A DNA stretch of 64,000 nt from Novosphingobium kunmingense (GCF_002813245.1 NZ_PHUF01000002.1:868001-932000); one strand, 5' to 3'. Shown: positions 26,135 through 34,396, numbered from the stretch's first letter. Translations and numbers: made by a program. Notes: generated from the sequence alone by a model not told the origin.

Positions 26135-27553
26135 TTAGTAGCGGTAATGCTCGGGCTTGAACGGTCCCTGCTGGGGAACGCCGATATAGTCGGCCTGCTT
26201 CTTCGACAGCGTGGTCAGCTTGACCCCGAGCTTGTCGAGATGCAGCGCCGCGACTTTTTCGTCGAGGTGCTTGGGCAGCACGTAAACCTCGTTCTTGTAT
26301 TCGGCCGCCTTGGTGAACAGTTCGATCTGGGCCAGCGTCTGGTTGGTAAAGCTCGAGCTCATCACGAAACTCGGGTGACCGGTGGCGCAGCCCAGGTTGA
26401 CCAGGCGCCCCTTGGCCAGAACGATGATCTGCTTGCCGTCCGGGAATTCGACCAGGTCGGTGCCCGGCTTCACCTCGGTCCACTTGTAGTTGTCGAGCGC
26501 TGCGATCTGGATCTCGCTGTCGAAATGGCCGATGTTGCACACGATGCTCATCGGTTTCATCGCCTTCATGTGTTCGGCGGTGATGACGTCCTCGTTGCCG
26601 GTGGCGGTGACAAAGATGTCGCAACGGCTGACCGCTTCTTCCATCGTCACGACCTCGTAACCCTCCATCGCCGCCTGCAGCGCGCAGATCGGATCGATTT
26701 CGGTGACCATCACGCGCGCGCCGCCCTGGCGCAGCGAAGCGGCGCTGCCCTTGCCGACGTCGCCGAAGCCCGCGACGCAGGCAACCTTGCCGGCCAGCAT
26801 CACGTCGGTCGCGCGGCGGATCGCGTCGACTAGCGATTCCTTGCAGCCGTAGAGGTTGTCGAACTTCGACTTGGTGACGCTGTCGTTCACGTTGATCGCG
26901 GGGAACGGCAGCTTGCCATCCTTGGCGATCTGGTAAAGGCGGTGAACGCCGGTGGTCGTTTCCTCCGAAACGCCCTTGATGTGCGCCACCGACATGGTGA
27001 GGTAGCCGGGCTTTGCCTTGACGAAAGCCTTGAGCGCGCGCTGGAATTCGATCTCCTCGGCGTTGCCGGGTTCGGGCATCGTGTCGCCGGCTTCAAGCCT
27101 TGCGCCCCACAGGGCGAACATCGTGGCATCGCCGCCATCGTCGAGGATCATGTTGGCGGTGCGGCCGGTGCCGTCGTCCCAGTCGAAAATCTTGCCGACA
27201 TAGTCCCAGTAATCGGCCAGGCTCTCGCCCTTGACCGCGAAAACCGGAATGCCCGCGGCGGCGATCGCGGCGGCAGCGTGATCCTGGGTCGAAAAGATGT
27301 TGCAGGTGGCCCAGCGCACTTCGGCGCCCAGCGCGACGAGCGTCTCGATCAGCACCGCGGTCTGGATCGTCATATGCAGCGAACCGGTGATCCGCGCCCC
27401 CTTCAGTGGCTGCGATGCTCCGAATTCTTCTCTCAGCGCCATCAGCCCGGGCATTTCGGTTTCGGCGATGCGGATTTCAGCGCGGCCGAATTCCGCGAGG
27501 CCGAGATCGGCGATTACATAGTCCTTGGCGGCAATGTCAGCTGCGCTGGCCAC
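26135..27553 (-). CDS. ahcY: Adenosylhomocysteinase
   Basis: NAD-dependent hydrolysis of S-adenosylhomocysteine to adenosine and homocysteine, clearing the product inhibitor of methyltransferases. The 472-residue protein contains [17 protein letters not shown], the substrate region [15 protein letters not shown], the NAD-binding [14 protein letters not shown] and the C-terminal Lys-x-x-x-Tyr end (KPEHYRY). It starts at a GTG (27553) 8 bases after AAGGAG. The leader holds a palindrome and a hairpin (see 27601-27677). Confidence 0.97.
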   Translation of the reverse strand: MASAADIAAKDYVIADLGLAEFGRAEIRIAETEMPGLMALREEFGASQPLKGARITGSLHMTIQTAVLIETLVALGAEVRWATCNIFSTQDHAAAAIAAAGIPVFAVKGESLADYWDYVGKIFDWDDGTGRTANMILDDGGDATMFALWGARLEAGDTMPEPGNAEEIEFQRALKAFVKAKPGYLTMSVAHIKGVSEETTTGVHRLYQIAKDGKLPFPAINVNDSVTKSKFDNLYGCKESLVDAIRRATDVMLAGKVACVAGFGDVGKGSAASLRQGGARVMVTEIDPICALQAAMEGYEVVTMEEAVSRCDIFVTATGNEDVITAEHMKAMKPMSIVCNIGHFDSEIQIAALDNYKWTEVKPGTDLVEFPDGKQIIVLAKGRLVNLGCATGHPSFVMSSSFTNQTLAQIELFTKAAEYKNEVYVLPKHLDEKVAALHLDKLGVKLTTLSKKQADYIGVPQQGPFKPEHYRY

Positions 27554-27600
27554 AGGGCAAACTCCTTGATCGTGTCGTGCAAGAAGGCGCCGGCCGGATG

Positions 27601-27630
27601 CAAAAAGGCGGCGCCAAAGCTGACGCCGCC
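27601..27630 (-). terminator. Hairpin with U-run between the 27767 gene and ahcY
   Basis: GGCGGCG (27607-27613) and CGCCGCC (27624-27630) form a 7-pair GC stem with a 10-base loop, followed on the minus strand by TTTTTG. It can terminate transcripts from the upstream secreted-protein gene; if ahcY is transcribed from further upstream it would instead act as an attenuator. Confidence 0.6.
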
Positions 27631-27677
27631 CTTAGCCCCTGATGCGCGCAGAGGCAAACATAAAGAAATCTTTATAT
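27630..27677 (-). promoter_or_regulatory. Candidate ahcY promoter with a 16-base palindromic operator
   Basis: The palindrome ATAAAGA-AA-TCTTTAT (27660-27675) is perfect. Just downstream on minus come TTTGCC (27658-27653) and, 17 bases on, CTAAGG (27635-27630), inside a GGGGCTAAGGGCG block shared with rpsB. Proteobacterial ahcY genes are known targets of the ArsR-type regulator SahR; that this palindrome is its site is a guess. Confidence 0.45.
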
Positions 27678-27766
27678 CCGTGATGGGAGCCGCAGTCACG
27701 ACCCGTGCGGCCCGCGCGCTCCCATCCGTTCAGCCGATCGCGCCCCCCCGAGCGCAATGCGGTTGC

Positions 27767-28228
27767 CTAGCGGCGGGCGTAACCGTACTGGCCGCCGCCA
27801 CCCTGGCCGAGCAACTGGTCGGCCGCCTCGACAAGCGGCGCCGTGCCCTTGGCCGCAGCAAGGCCGCTGGCAACCTTCTTGAGCTGATCGCAGCCGAGCC
27901 AGGGATGGCCGTTGCCGTATTCGTTCGCCATGGTGACGCTCAGCTTGTCCAGTGCGCGGTTGGCACCGGTCGCGCCGTGGCGCTTGGCAAGGCCGGCCTT
28001 CATTTCACGGCTGGCCGCGTTGAGCGCGACGAGGTGCCTGGTCGTGAACTTGCCGTATTCGCTCTGAAAATTGTACGCCGTGGTGCGGCAGCGCAGCCCC
28101 GTAACCATCAGCATGATGTCCAGCCGGCGCAGCTTTTCGGCCTGGCTCATCGCACCGGCAGCCTGGGCCGGAACGGATGCCAGCATCGATATGGCGGCAA
28201 GCCCTGCCGCAACCCCCTTGATAATCAT
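27767..28228 (-). CDS. Small secreted protein, function unknown
   Basis: A 153-residue protein with a clear Sec signal peptide ending near VPAQA-AGA (residue 23). The mature part is mostly helical, with two Cys (LRCRTT and LGCDQL) that could form a disulfide, and a Gly-rich end. The start follows GGGAGACTGCAG. I do not recognise a domain. It lies upstream of ahcY on the same strand but is separated by 213 bases and a terminator-like hairpin, so the two need not be co-regulated. Confidence 0.75.
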   Translation of the reverse strand: MIIKGVAAGLAAISMLASVPAQAAGAMSQAEKLRRLDIMLMVTGLRCRTTAYNFQSEYGKFTTRHLVALNAASREMKAGLAKRHGATGANRALDKLSVTMANEYGNGHPWLGCDQLKKVASGLAAAKGTAPLVEAADQLLGQGGGGQYGYARR

Positions 28229-28337
28229 CTGCAGTCTCCCCGCAGGACGACCTATCCCGCTGCGAAGACAGTCCTCTCAATCCGTTTACGGAAAGTTAAA
28301 TCGCGTTGGTGAAGCGAAATTAACCATGGGTCCAAGG

Positions 28338-28365
28338 TTGCCCTCACGCTACACCCCCCTATATC
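28338..28365 (+). promoter_or_regulatory. Candidate promoter of the peroxiredoxin gene
   Basis: TTGCCC (28338-28343) and TATATC (28360-28365) are 16 bases apart. Transcription would start about 45 bases before the ATG at 28417. Confidence 0.4.
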
Positions 28366-28416
28366 CTGCGGGCAATTCGCAACCCGCCCTGCGCGGCATG
28401 AGAAGGAGATGGAAAC

Positions 28417-28896
28417 ATGACGATTTCGGTTGGAGACAAGCTGCCCGACGTGAAGCTGGTCAAGGCTACCGAGAATGGCCCCGAGGCGGTGCAGAGCGCC
28501 GATTACTTCAAGGGCAAGCGCGTCGCCCTGTTCTCCGTCCCTGGCGCCTTCACCCCGACCTGCTCGGCCAAGCACCTGCCGGGCTTCGTGGACAAGGCCG
28601 AAGACCTCAAGGCAAAGGGCATCGACGAGATCGTCGGCACCGCGGTCAATGATCCCTTCGTGATGGGCGCCTGGAATAAGGCTTCGGGTTCCGACGCGAT
28701 CACCATGCTGGCAGACGGCAACGGTGACTTTGCCGAAGCCGTGGGCCTTACCATGGATGGCAGCGCCTTCGGCCTTGGCAAGCGCGGCCAGCGCTTCTCG
28801 ATGGTCGTAAACGACGGCGTGGTCGAGCAGCTCAATGTCGAGGCGCCGGGCGAGTTCAAGGTAAGCAGCGCCGAGCACATGCTCGAGCAGCTTTGA
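28417..28896 (+). CDS. Peroxiredoxin of the Prx5 type
   Basis: Thiol peroxidase of 159 residues using reduced thiol partners to remove H2O2 and alkyl hydroperoxides. The peroxidatic Cys lies in FSVPGAFTPTCSAKHLPGF at about residue 49; the conserved later Arg is in GLGKRGQRFSM. No other Cys is present, so a one-Cys mechanism resolved by glutathione or glutaredoxin is likely. AAGGAG precedes the ATG. The DUF3147 gene follows 12 bases later and may be co-transcribed. Confidence 0.92.
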   Translation: MTISVGDKLPDVKLVKATENGPEAVQSADYFKGKRVALFSVPGAFTPTCSAKHLPGFVDKAEDLKAKGIDEIVGTAVNDPFVMGAWNKASGSDAITMLADGNGDFAEAVGLTMDGSAFGLGKRGQRFSMVVNDGVVEQLNVEAPGEFKVSSAEHMLEQL

Positions 28897-28908
28897 GGTA
28901 AAGCGCTC

Positions 28909-29262
28909 ATGTGGGGGCAGCTCGCGGTCAAGGCTCTACTTTCGGGTCTGGTGATCGCGGCTGCCTCCGAACTGGCGCGACGCAATCCGGGTTGGGGCGG
29001 CCTGGTCGCCAGCCTGCCGCTGACGACGCTTCTCGCGCTTGTCTGGCTATGGCGTGACGCGCCCGATCCGCTGCGTGCCTCCGACTTTCTCATCGGCACC
29101 TGCGCCTATGTCCTGGCCGCCCTCCCGTCCCTCTTCCTTGTCGCCATCCTGCTGCGGCGCGGACTGTCCTTCGCCCCCGCACTGTTGTGCGGCGCGCTAA
29201 CGGCCATGGCCGGCTATCTGGTTCTTATGTGGCTCGGCCGCCGCTACGGGCTACCGGTCTGA
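28909..29262 (+). CDS. DUF3147-type membrane protein
   Basis: A 117-residue hydrophobic protein with four likely membrane segments. It shows the family pattern KALLSGLVIAAASELARRNP followed by GGLVASLPLTTLLALVWLW. The function of the family is not known. Its TGA abuts the TGA of the convergent thioesterase gene, giving the palindrome TGATCA at 29260-29265. Confidence 0.8.
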   Translation: MWGQLAVKALLSGLVIAAASELARRNPGWGGLVASLPLTTLLALVWLWRDAPDPLRASDFLIGTCAYVLAALPSLFLVAILLRRGLSFAPALLCGALTAMAGYLVLMWLGRRYGLPV

Positions 29263-29697
29263 TCAGCCCGGAATGGCGTAGGTCACCGTGGCCTGGCCGA
29301 CGACATTGCCCGGATCGTCCTGCCACAACCGGACGTCGACCGTGGCGAGCCGCCTGCCTAATTTGAGCAGCACCGCATCGGCGTGGACGCGGCGAAAGGC
29401 GACCGCGCGCAAGAAGCTGTAGTTGAGATTGCTGGTCATGGCCATGGCGACCGGCCCGATATGCGCGAGTATGACCGCATAGGCAGCGCGGTCAGCGAGG
29501 CCCATCTGTGTCGGCCCCGATACGATGCCGCCTGGCCGGAGCCCGGCTTCGTCGGGATCGAAGGCGATCCGCACGAAGCCCGGAGCGATCGTGAAGCGTT
29601 CCGCCGCGTGGACGTCTTGGGCACCATGCGGAAAGGCCTCGGCAAAGAAGGCCGACAGCGCCTCGGCGTCCATCACCGGCGCCAGATCGATAGCCAT
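29263..29697 (-). CDS. PaaI-family hotdog thioesterase
   Basis: A 144-residue hotdog-fold protein, probably hydrolysing a small acyl-CoA. Visible is the PaaI-like core RPGGIVSGPTQMGLADRAAYAV followed by TSNLNYSFLRAV and a final beta strand VVGQATVTYAIP. The usual acidic catalytic residue may be Asp in GLADRA. The substrate is unknown. It lies 4 bases after the folE stop side in the same direction and may be the last gene of the pld-folE unit. Confidence 0.82.
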   Translation of the reverse strand: MAIDLAPVMDAEALSAFFAEAFPHGAQDVHAAERFTIAPGFVRIAFDPDEAGLRPGGIVSGPTQMGLADRAAYAVILAHIGPVAMAMTSNLNYSFLRAVAFRRVHADAVLLKLGRRLATVDVRLWQDDPGNVVGQATVTYAIPG

Positions 29698-29701
29698 CCG
29701 A

Positions 29702-30313
29702 TCAATAGCCCATCAGGCTGAGCACTTCCTTGCGGCTGCGCGAATCGTCAAGAAAACAGCCAATCAGGCGGCTGGTGACCATGCCGACGCCCGGCGTCTT
29801 GACCCCGCGGCCGGTCATGCAGCCGTGCTGCGCCTCGATCACCACAGCCACTCCCTGTGGCTGAAGGTTGTCCCAGATGCATTGCGCCACTTCGGCGGTC
29901 AGCCGCTCTTGTATCTGCAGGCGCTGCGCAAAGCCGTGCAGCACGCGGGCCAGCTTTGAAATGCCGACGACCCGCTCGTTCGGCATATAGGCGATGGCCG
30001 CCTTGCCGGTGATCGGCGCCATGTGATGTTCGCAGTGCGACTGGAAGGGAATGTCCTTCAACAGCACCAGCTCGTTGTAGCCGCCAACTTCCTCGAAGGT
30101 GCGCGACAGGTGGTACGCCGGTTCCTCCTGATAGCCGAGGCAGTATTCCTTCCACGCGCGCGCAACGCGGGCCGGTGTGTCGAGCAGGCCTTCACGGGAC
30201 GGATCGTCCCCCGACCACCGGATCAGGGTGCGGATCGCTTCCTGCACGTCGTCGGGCACCGGCAGCTTGGCCATGGGCCCGGCATCGCCGTAGTCATCGT
30301 GGTCGTGCGTCAT
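29702..30313 (-). CDS. folE: GTP cyclohydrolase I (type IA)
   Basis: First enzyme of tetrahydrofolate synthesis, making dihydroneopterin triphosphate from GTP. The 203-residue protein contains DIPFQSHCEHHMAPITGKA with its zinc Cys and His ligands, YMPNERVVGISKLARV, and the second zinc Cys in EAQHGCMTGRGV. The ATG at 30313 overlaps the stop of the upstream phospholipase D-like gene as ATGA. Confidence 0.96.
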   Translation of the reverse strand: MTHDHDDYGDAGPMAKLPVPDDVQEAIRTLIRWSGDDPSREGLLDTPARVARAWKEYCLGYQEEPAYHLSRTFEEVGGYNELVLLKDIPFQSHCEHHMAPITGKAAIAYMPNERVVGISKLARVLHGFAQRLQIQERLTAEVAQCIWDNLQPQGVAVVIEAQHGCMTGRGVKTPGVGMVTSRLIGCFLDDSRSRKEVLSLMGY

Positions 30314-31827
30314 GCTCTCGAATCTCCTCGCTCCGGCCGCCTGAGCCACCCGCCGCGGCGGAACAGACCGCGACGCTTGTGTATCGGCTCGAACATCTCT
30401 TCGGGGCGCTCTGGATCAAGAAGGGCGTTGTCGGCAACCGTCTTTTCGGCTTCGGTCAGTTCCTGCAGCACGAACGGCTCGAGCCGCTTGCCGTTGTCGG
30501 GCGCCCTGGCGATCAGGTCATGCATCGATTGCCCATCGACAAGCGCGGCCGCCACCTGGTCGAAGGGCAGGCCGGTGTGCTCTGCCAGCAGGCGCGCGCG
30601 CAGATTGCGGATCGCAGCCACCGCCTGCTCATTGCCCGGTCGCTCGGCGTCGATGAACACGTCACATTCGCTGTCGAGGCCGAGCGAGCGGTTGTTCATG
30701 TTGGCAGAGCCGATGCGCAGGATCGCATCGTCGACGATCATCATCTTCGAATGGACATAGATCGCCGTCCCGGCGGCATTGTAGGGCAAATAGATCCGGA
30801 ACCGGTTGCCGGGGTCGTGACGGCCGATGGCATGGCACAATTGCACACGCGCGCCGTCCATGGCGGCCTGTTCCAGCCAGCCGTCGGCGGTCTCGGGGTT
30901 GATGATGACGATGTCGGGCGGGTCGGGTTCGGCCATCTTCTTCGCGATGGCCTCCGCAATCACGCGCGAGGCAAAATACTGGCTTTCGGCATAGATGAAT
31001 CGCTTCGCGCGCCCGATGTGTTCGACGAACAGGTTCTCGATCTCGCGGATCTCGCCGCAGTCGCGGTACGCGGCGCGGGTGCGCGCAATGCCGATCTCGA
31101 CATCGGTAAACTCTGCCTTGAGGCGTTCGGGCCAGGCCGTTCCGTCCTGCTCCTTGCACGCTTGCAGCGGTTCTCCGCCGGCCGCCCGCCAGCGGTCGCG
31201 CGCCAGAGCGGCGATCGCGCCGGCCGCCGGCCCCTCGAGCATCATGGTCATGTCGTGCCACGGGCCGTAAAGCTTGCGACCGTCGGGCCTCTTGCGGCGC
31301 GGATCGTCTTCCTTGTGTTCGGGCGTGTCCCACCGATCCGAGGTCATGTCGATGCCGCCGCAAACGCCGAAACAATCGTCGATCGTCACAATCTTCTGGT
31401 GGTGGCTGCAGCCCAGTGGGTGCGCGCTGTCGAACTTGAAGTCGATCTGGGGTGTCAGGTACCAGCGGATCAGATCGAGGATCATCGAACCGCGGAACAC
31501 GAACTTGAGCGCGCCGAAGTTCCACTTGAGCACGCGCACCTGCAACTGCGGTCGCCGCCTGCACAGCCAGATGATGAACCGCCCAAGGCGCGCTGGCGGA
31601 CGCCGCCTCCCCTCGCCATCCCGGCGTCGCCGCCGTCCCGGCTCGAGCCGCGCGCGGGTGTCGAAATCCCAACCCACCAGATGAATCCGCTGCCGCGCGG
31701 CCATCATCGCTTCTTCCATCAGGGTGAAGTAATCGGCCGCATCGACCACAACGTGGGCCCTGGTGGCCCTGGCAAACCGCCAGGCGGACGGAGTTGCCGA
31801 ACGATCGTCGAAGTCAGTATCCTGCAT
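30310..31827 (-). CDS. Phospholipase D / cardiolipin synthase-like protein
   Basis: A 505-residue PLD-superfamily protein with two HKD motifs: CSHHQKIVTIDDCFGVCGGI and YVHSKMMIVDDAILRIGSAN, each with the following Gly/Asn-rich turn. Such enzymes use a phospho-His intermediate to hydrolyse phospholipids or join two of them. It has no strong N-terminal membrane anchor, unlike ClsA, and has a very basic Arg-rich stretch at about residues 63-75 that could bind membranes. The start at 31827 (MQDTDFDDRS) is preferred over 31872. It is translationally coupled to folE, an odd pairing. Confidence 0.87.
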   Translation of the reverse strand: MQDTDFDDRSATPSAWRFARATRAHVVVDAADYFTLMEEAMMAARQRIHLVGWDFDTRARLEPGRRRRRDGEGRRRPPARLGRFIIWLCRRRPQLQVRVLKWNFGALKFVFRGSMILDLIRWYLTPQIDFKFDSAHPLGCSHHQKIVTIDDCFGVCGGIDMTSDRWDTPEHKEDDPRRKRPDGRKLYGPWHDMTMMLEGPAAGAIAALARDRWRAAGGEPLQACKEQDGTAWPERLKAEFTDVEIGIARTRAAYRDCGEIREIENLFVEHIGRAKRFIYAESQYFASRVIAEAIAKKMAEPDPPDIVIINPETADGWLEQAAMDGARVQLCHAIGRHDPGNRFRIYLPYNAAGTAIYVHSKMMIVDDAILRIGSANMNNRSLGLDSECDVFIDAERPGNEQAVAAIRNLRARLLAEHTGLPFDQVAAALVDGQSMHDLIARAPDNGKRLEPFVLQELTEAEKTVADNALLDPERPEEMFEPIHKRRGLFRRGGWLRRPERGDSRA

Positions 31828-31990
31828 GCCCCCTCCATAGCGCCTGCGCGTTCCCGACTCCAAGTAACGCACAGCCAGTTTAGTCGTTCCGATGCGTCGG
31901 CCCGGTTACGGCATTGCCTGCACGCCAGGCATCTCTGATTCGAGTTGATCGATGGCCTGCGCTCGGCCAACCTGACTTGTAGAAAGGCCG

Positions 31991-33547
31991 GTGCACTTGG
32001 CGCAACCTTCTGGAATGTTGGACAACCAACAGGCATCGCGCGCGCTTGCCGGCAACAGGCTGCAAATGTTGCGCCACTACTGGCTTGAGATCGCAATCGT
32101 CACGGCAACGATTGTAGTCCAATCCCATCTGATTCTGACGTCTGACCTGAGCTGGCTTCTGACCGTAGGGGAGCGCATCCTGGCAGGCGGCAAGCTTGGC
32201 ATCGATGTAATCGAACTCAATCCACCGTTGAGTTGGATCGTCTATCTTCCTGGCGCCTGGATTGGCCAGCGCACACCGCTGCCGGCGGATCTCGCGGTCC
32301 TGACCATGACCGTCCTGTTCGCACTCCTGCAGGTCAAGCTGACCTTGTCGCTAGCGGGCCCATGGCACCATGACGGTGCATCACGTCGACGGGCCCGAAT
32401 CGTCCTGCTTGCGGCAACCCTGCTCTTGCCGGCGATGCATTTCGGTCAACGCGAACACCTTGCGGTTCTTGGTCTTCTGCCGTTCGTCGCGTTGGTCGCT
32501 TCGCCTGTGCCATCCACCCGAACGCTGCGCGTCCTGTGCGGTCTTGGGGCTGGCTTCGCGATGTGTCTGAAGCCTCATTTGGCCGCCGTCGCCGGTCTTC
32601 CGTTATTATGGGCATTGGCGAGGCGCCCATCGTGGCGAAACGTTTTTCGTATCGAAGCGCTTGTCGCGGCAGCGGTCGTATTTGCCTACGTCGGAATGAT
32701 AGTCCTGTTTTTCCCGCAAATTCTTACCGCTGACGCGCGATTGGCATCGCAAGTCTACGTTACCAACCGAGAAGACCTGCGCACCTTGCTGGCATACGGT
32801 TTCGGTGCAACGTCAATAGCTTCGATCCTTCTGGTCGTTCTGGTCATAGGGCCGAAATCCCCGGATTGGCGACAGGCTGGCCCCTGGTGCATGGCGGCGC
32901 TGGGTGGAGCAATCTCCTATCTCGTTCAAGGCAAAGGGTTCGGATACACACTACTGCCGATGGTAACCTTGAGCCTGTGTATTGCCTGGTTATCGCCCAC
33001 GATGTTACGCGAAACGACGCCGTTCTCGGGACGCTTTGCCAAAGCGCGGTTTGCGGCAGTCATCGTTCTGACGTTGGAACTGTGGGTTGCGATGGTCGAA
33101 TTTCGCCAAGACCACGGTCGTTTTGTCCCTCTTATCACGGCACATGCGCCGCCGCATCCTGCGCTTATTGCGATAACACCGCACATCAGCATCGGCGAGC
33201 CGCTCGTCCGGCTCGTACATGGCACGTGGGCCAGTGCTGCCGGTAGCCAGCTTACGTCGGGCGCAGTCGCCAGACTTGAGCGCGAAAGCAAAGTCTCACC
33301 CGAAGACCGGCCGGGCTATGCAAGGCTCGTGTTCGCGGAGCGTGCCCGACTACGATCAGATCTCGTCACGCGCCGACCCGACGTCGTCATGATCGATACA
33401 TACAACTTCAGGCAGAAGTTCGACTGGGAAGGCTGGGCGCGGACGGACGGCGAGATCGACCGCGTCCTGCGCAGCGACTATGCCTTTTTTGGGGAGCATG
33501 AGGGCATCCGATTTTATTTCCGCCGCAAGCCCGGCGCGGCGGAGTAA
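31991..33547 (+). CDS. Multi-span membrane protein, probable GT-C-fold glycosyltransferase, low GC
   Basis: About 518 residues with ten or so hydrophobic segments. The first loop reads LTSDLSWLLTVGERILAGGK and then ELNPPLSWIVYLPGAW, a pattern seen in GT-C membrane glycosyltransferases (acidic residue after the first span, then a PPL segment). A soluble C-terminal part (about 390-518) follows. The start is uncertain: GTG at 31991, ATG at 32015 or ATG at 32066. Base composition is clearly lower in GC than all neighbours, it stands alone, and it lies beside tRNA-Arg, all of which suggest acquisition by transfer. No closer function is claimed. Confidence 0.7.
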   Translation: MHLAQPSGMLDNQQASRALAGNRLQMLRHYWLEIAIVTATIVVQSHLILTSDLSWLLTVGERILAGGKLGIDVIELNPPLSWIVYLPGAWIGQRTPLPADLAVLTMTVLFALLQVKLTLSLAGPWHHDGASRRRARIVLLAATLLLPAMHFGQREHLAVLGLLPFVALVASPVPSTRTLRVLCGLGAGFAMCLKPHLAAVAGLPLLWALARRPSWRNVFRIEALVAAAVVFAYVGMIVLFFPQILTADARLASQVYVTNREDLRTLLAYGFGATSIASILLVVLVIGPKSPDWRQAGPWCMAALGGAISYLVQGKGFGYTLLPMVTLSLCIAWLSPTMLRETTPFSGRFAKARFAAVIVLTLELWVAMVEFRQDHGRFVPLITAHAPPHPALIAITPHISIGEPLVRLVHGTWASAAGSQLTSGAVARLERESKVSPEDRPGYARLVFAERARLRSDLVTRRPDVVMIDTYNFRQKFDWEGWARTDGEIDRVLRSDYAFFGEHEGIRFYFRRKPGAAE

Positions 33548-33556
33548 TCATCCAAG

Positions 33557-33602
33557 CACACACCAAAAGAGCCACCCTTGCGGATGGCTCTTTTGGTGTG
33601 TG
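33557..33602. terminator. Bidirectional terminator, 18-pair perfect stem
   Basis: Positions 33557-33574 pair perfectly with 33585-33602 around a 10-base loop; the stem includes CTCTTTTGG on both strands. It follows the plus-strand membrane gene (stop at 33547) and the minus-strand tRNA-Arg; its last two bases are inside the encoded CCA. Confidence 0.8.
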
Positions 33603-33677
33603 GCGCGCCCGGAACGATTCGAACGTCCGACCCTCAGATTCGTAGTCTGATGCTCTATCCAGCTGAGCTACGGGCGC
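33601..33677 (-). tRNA. tRNA-Arg (anticodon ACG)
   Basis: The minus strand folds as a standard tRNA: acceptor GCGCCCG/CGGGCGC, D arm with AGCTGGATAGAGC, anticodon stem-loop CAGAC-TACGAAT-CTG giving anticodon ACG (read as ICG after deamination), T arm with TTCGAAT, and encoded CCA at 33601-33603. Confidence 0.97.
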
Positions 33678-33689
33678 GTTGGAAGGGCG

Positions 33690-33718
33690 CACATAGGGGG
33701 GTCTTTCGGGCTTGGCAA
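33690..33718 (-). promoter_or_regulatory. Candidate tRNA-Arg promoter
   Basis: On the minus strand TTGCCA (33718-33713) and TATGTG (33695-33690) are exactly 17 bases apart, with a C-rich spacer. The mature tRNA begins 12 bases after the -10. Confidence 0.55.
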
Positions 33719-33722
33719 GCGG

Positions 33723-34154
33723 CTAATTTGCCCTTTTTGCGGCTTTGTGCAGCGCAGCTGCCAAGGGCACGTCAAGCGGCGGCATGGCCAGCCCGGCAAG
33801 CCGCTCGGGCGGAAACCAGGCGATCGCTTGCGCGTCGAGCGCCTGCGGCTCCCCTTGCCACCGAAGGCAGGTGTAAAGCATGACGACATGCGGCTGATCG
33901 GATGCCGAAGCGAAGGAAAACGGCACAAGCGCATCGTGCGCAAGGGCGATTCCCAATTCTTCGCCGATCTCGCGAATCAACGCTTCTTCGAGCCTTTCGC
34001 CGGCTTCGACCTTGCCTCCTGGAAATTCCCACAGCCCACCATGGTGCTTGTGGGCCGGTCGCTGCTGCATGAGTACCGCGCCCTCGCCATCCATCAGGGC
34101 GACGGCGACGACCGGGACGATTGTCGGAAATCTTGGCACTCCGGCCTCCGCCAT
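33723..34154 (-). CDS. mutT: 8-oxo-dGTP diphosphatase, MutT type
   Basis: Nudix hydrolase of 143 residues that sanitises oxidised guanine nucleotides. The Nudix box is complete: GGKVEAGERLEEALIREIGEELGI, preceded by HHGGLWEFP as in MutT. The start at 34154 (MAEAGVPRFP) is chosen by length; an in-frame ATG at 34196 adds 14 residues. It is divergent from the Flp pilin gene at 34217 and ends just before the tRNA-Arg promoter. Confidence 0.92.
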   Translation of the reverse strand: MAEAGVPRFPTIVPVVAVALMDGEGAVLMQQRPAHKHHGGLWEFPGGKVEAGERLEEALIREIGEELGIALAHDALVPFSFASASDQPHVVMLYTCLRWQGEPQALDAQAIAWFPPERLAGLAMPPLDVPLAAALHKAAKRAN

Positions 34155-34216
34155 TAACGTTTTGGTGATGAACCCCTGCCAGTTTGGCTTCAACACCGAT
34201 GGGGTGGGAGACGACG

Positions 34217-34396
34217 ATGTTCAAGACGACGTTGCACAATCTCGCACGTGACGACCGCGGAGCCACCGCGATCGAATACGGGCTGATTGTCGCCATGATC
34301 GCGATTGCGTGCATCGCCGCGTTCGACAAGCTCGGAAACGGTGCCAACGGCAGCCTGGCTGGCGTCATGGGCAAGATCGGTTCCGTTCTTTTCTGA
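34217..34396 (+). CDS. Flp/Fap-type pilin (first copy)
   Basis: A 59-residue prepilin. A short basic leader ends in DDRG, followed by the Flp mature start ATAIEYGLIVAMIAIACIAAF, a single hydrophobic helix with the conserved Glu and Tyr. A TadV/CpaA-type prepilin peptidase would cut after the Gly. The tail is short and Gly-rich. The ATG at 34217 is preferred by the leader length and a GGGAGACGACG site. No tad/cpa assembly genes are in the window. Confidence 0.88.
   Translation: MFKTTLHNLARDDRGATAIEYGLIVAMIAIACIAAFDKLGNGANGSLAGVMGKIGSVLF

Noticed and set aside
27601-27677. SAM or SAH riboswitch before ahcY
   Set aside because: The leader is short and does not contain the conserved core sequences that I recall for SAM-II, SAH or SAM/SAH riboswitches; a protein operator is more likely.
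31870-33677. Attachment-site duplication flanking the low-GC gene, using the tRNA-Arg 3-prime end
   Set aside because: Only an 8-base match (TCGTTCCG near 31879) was found, with other features lacking and no integrase; too short to support.
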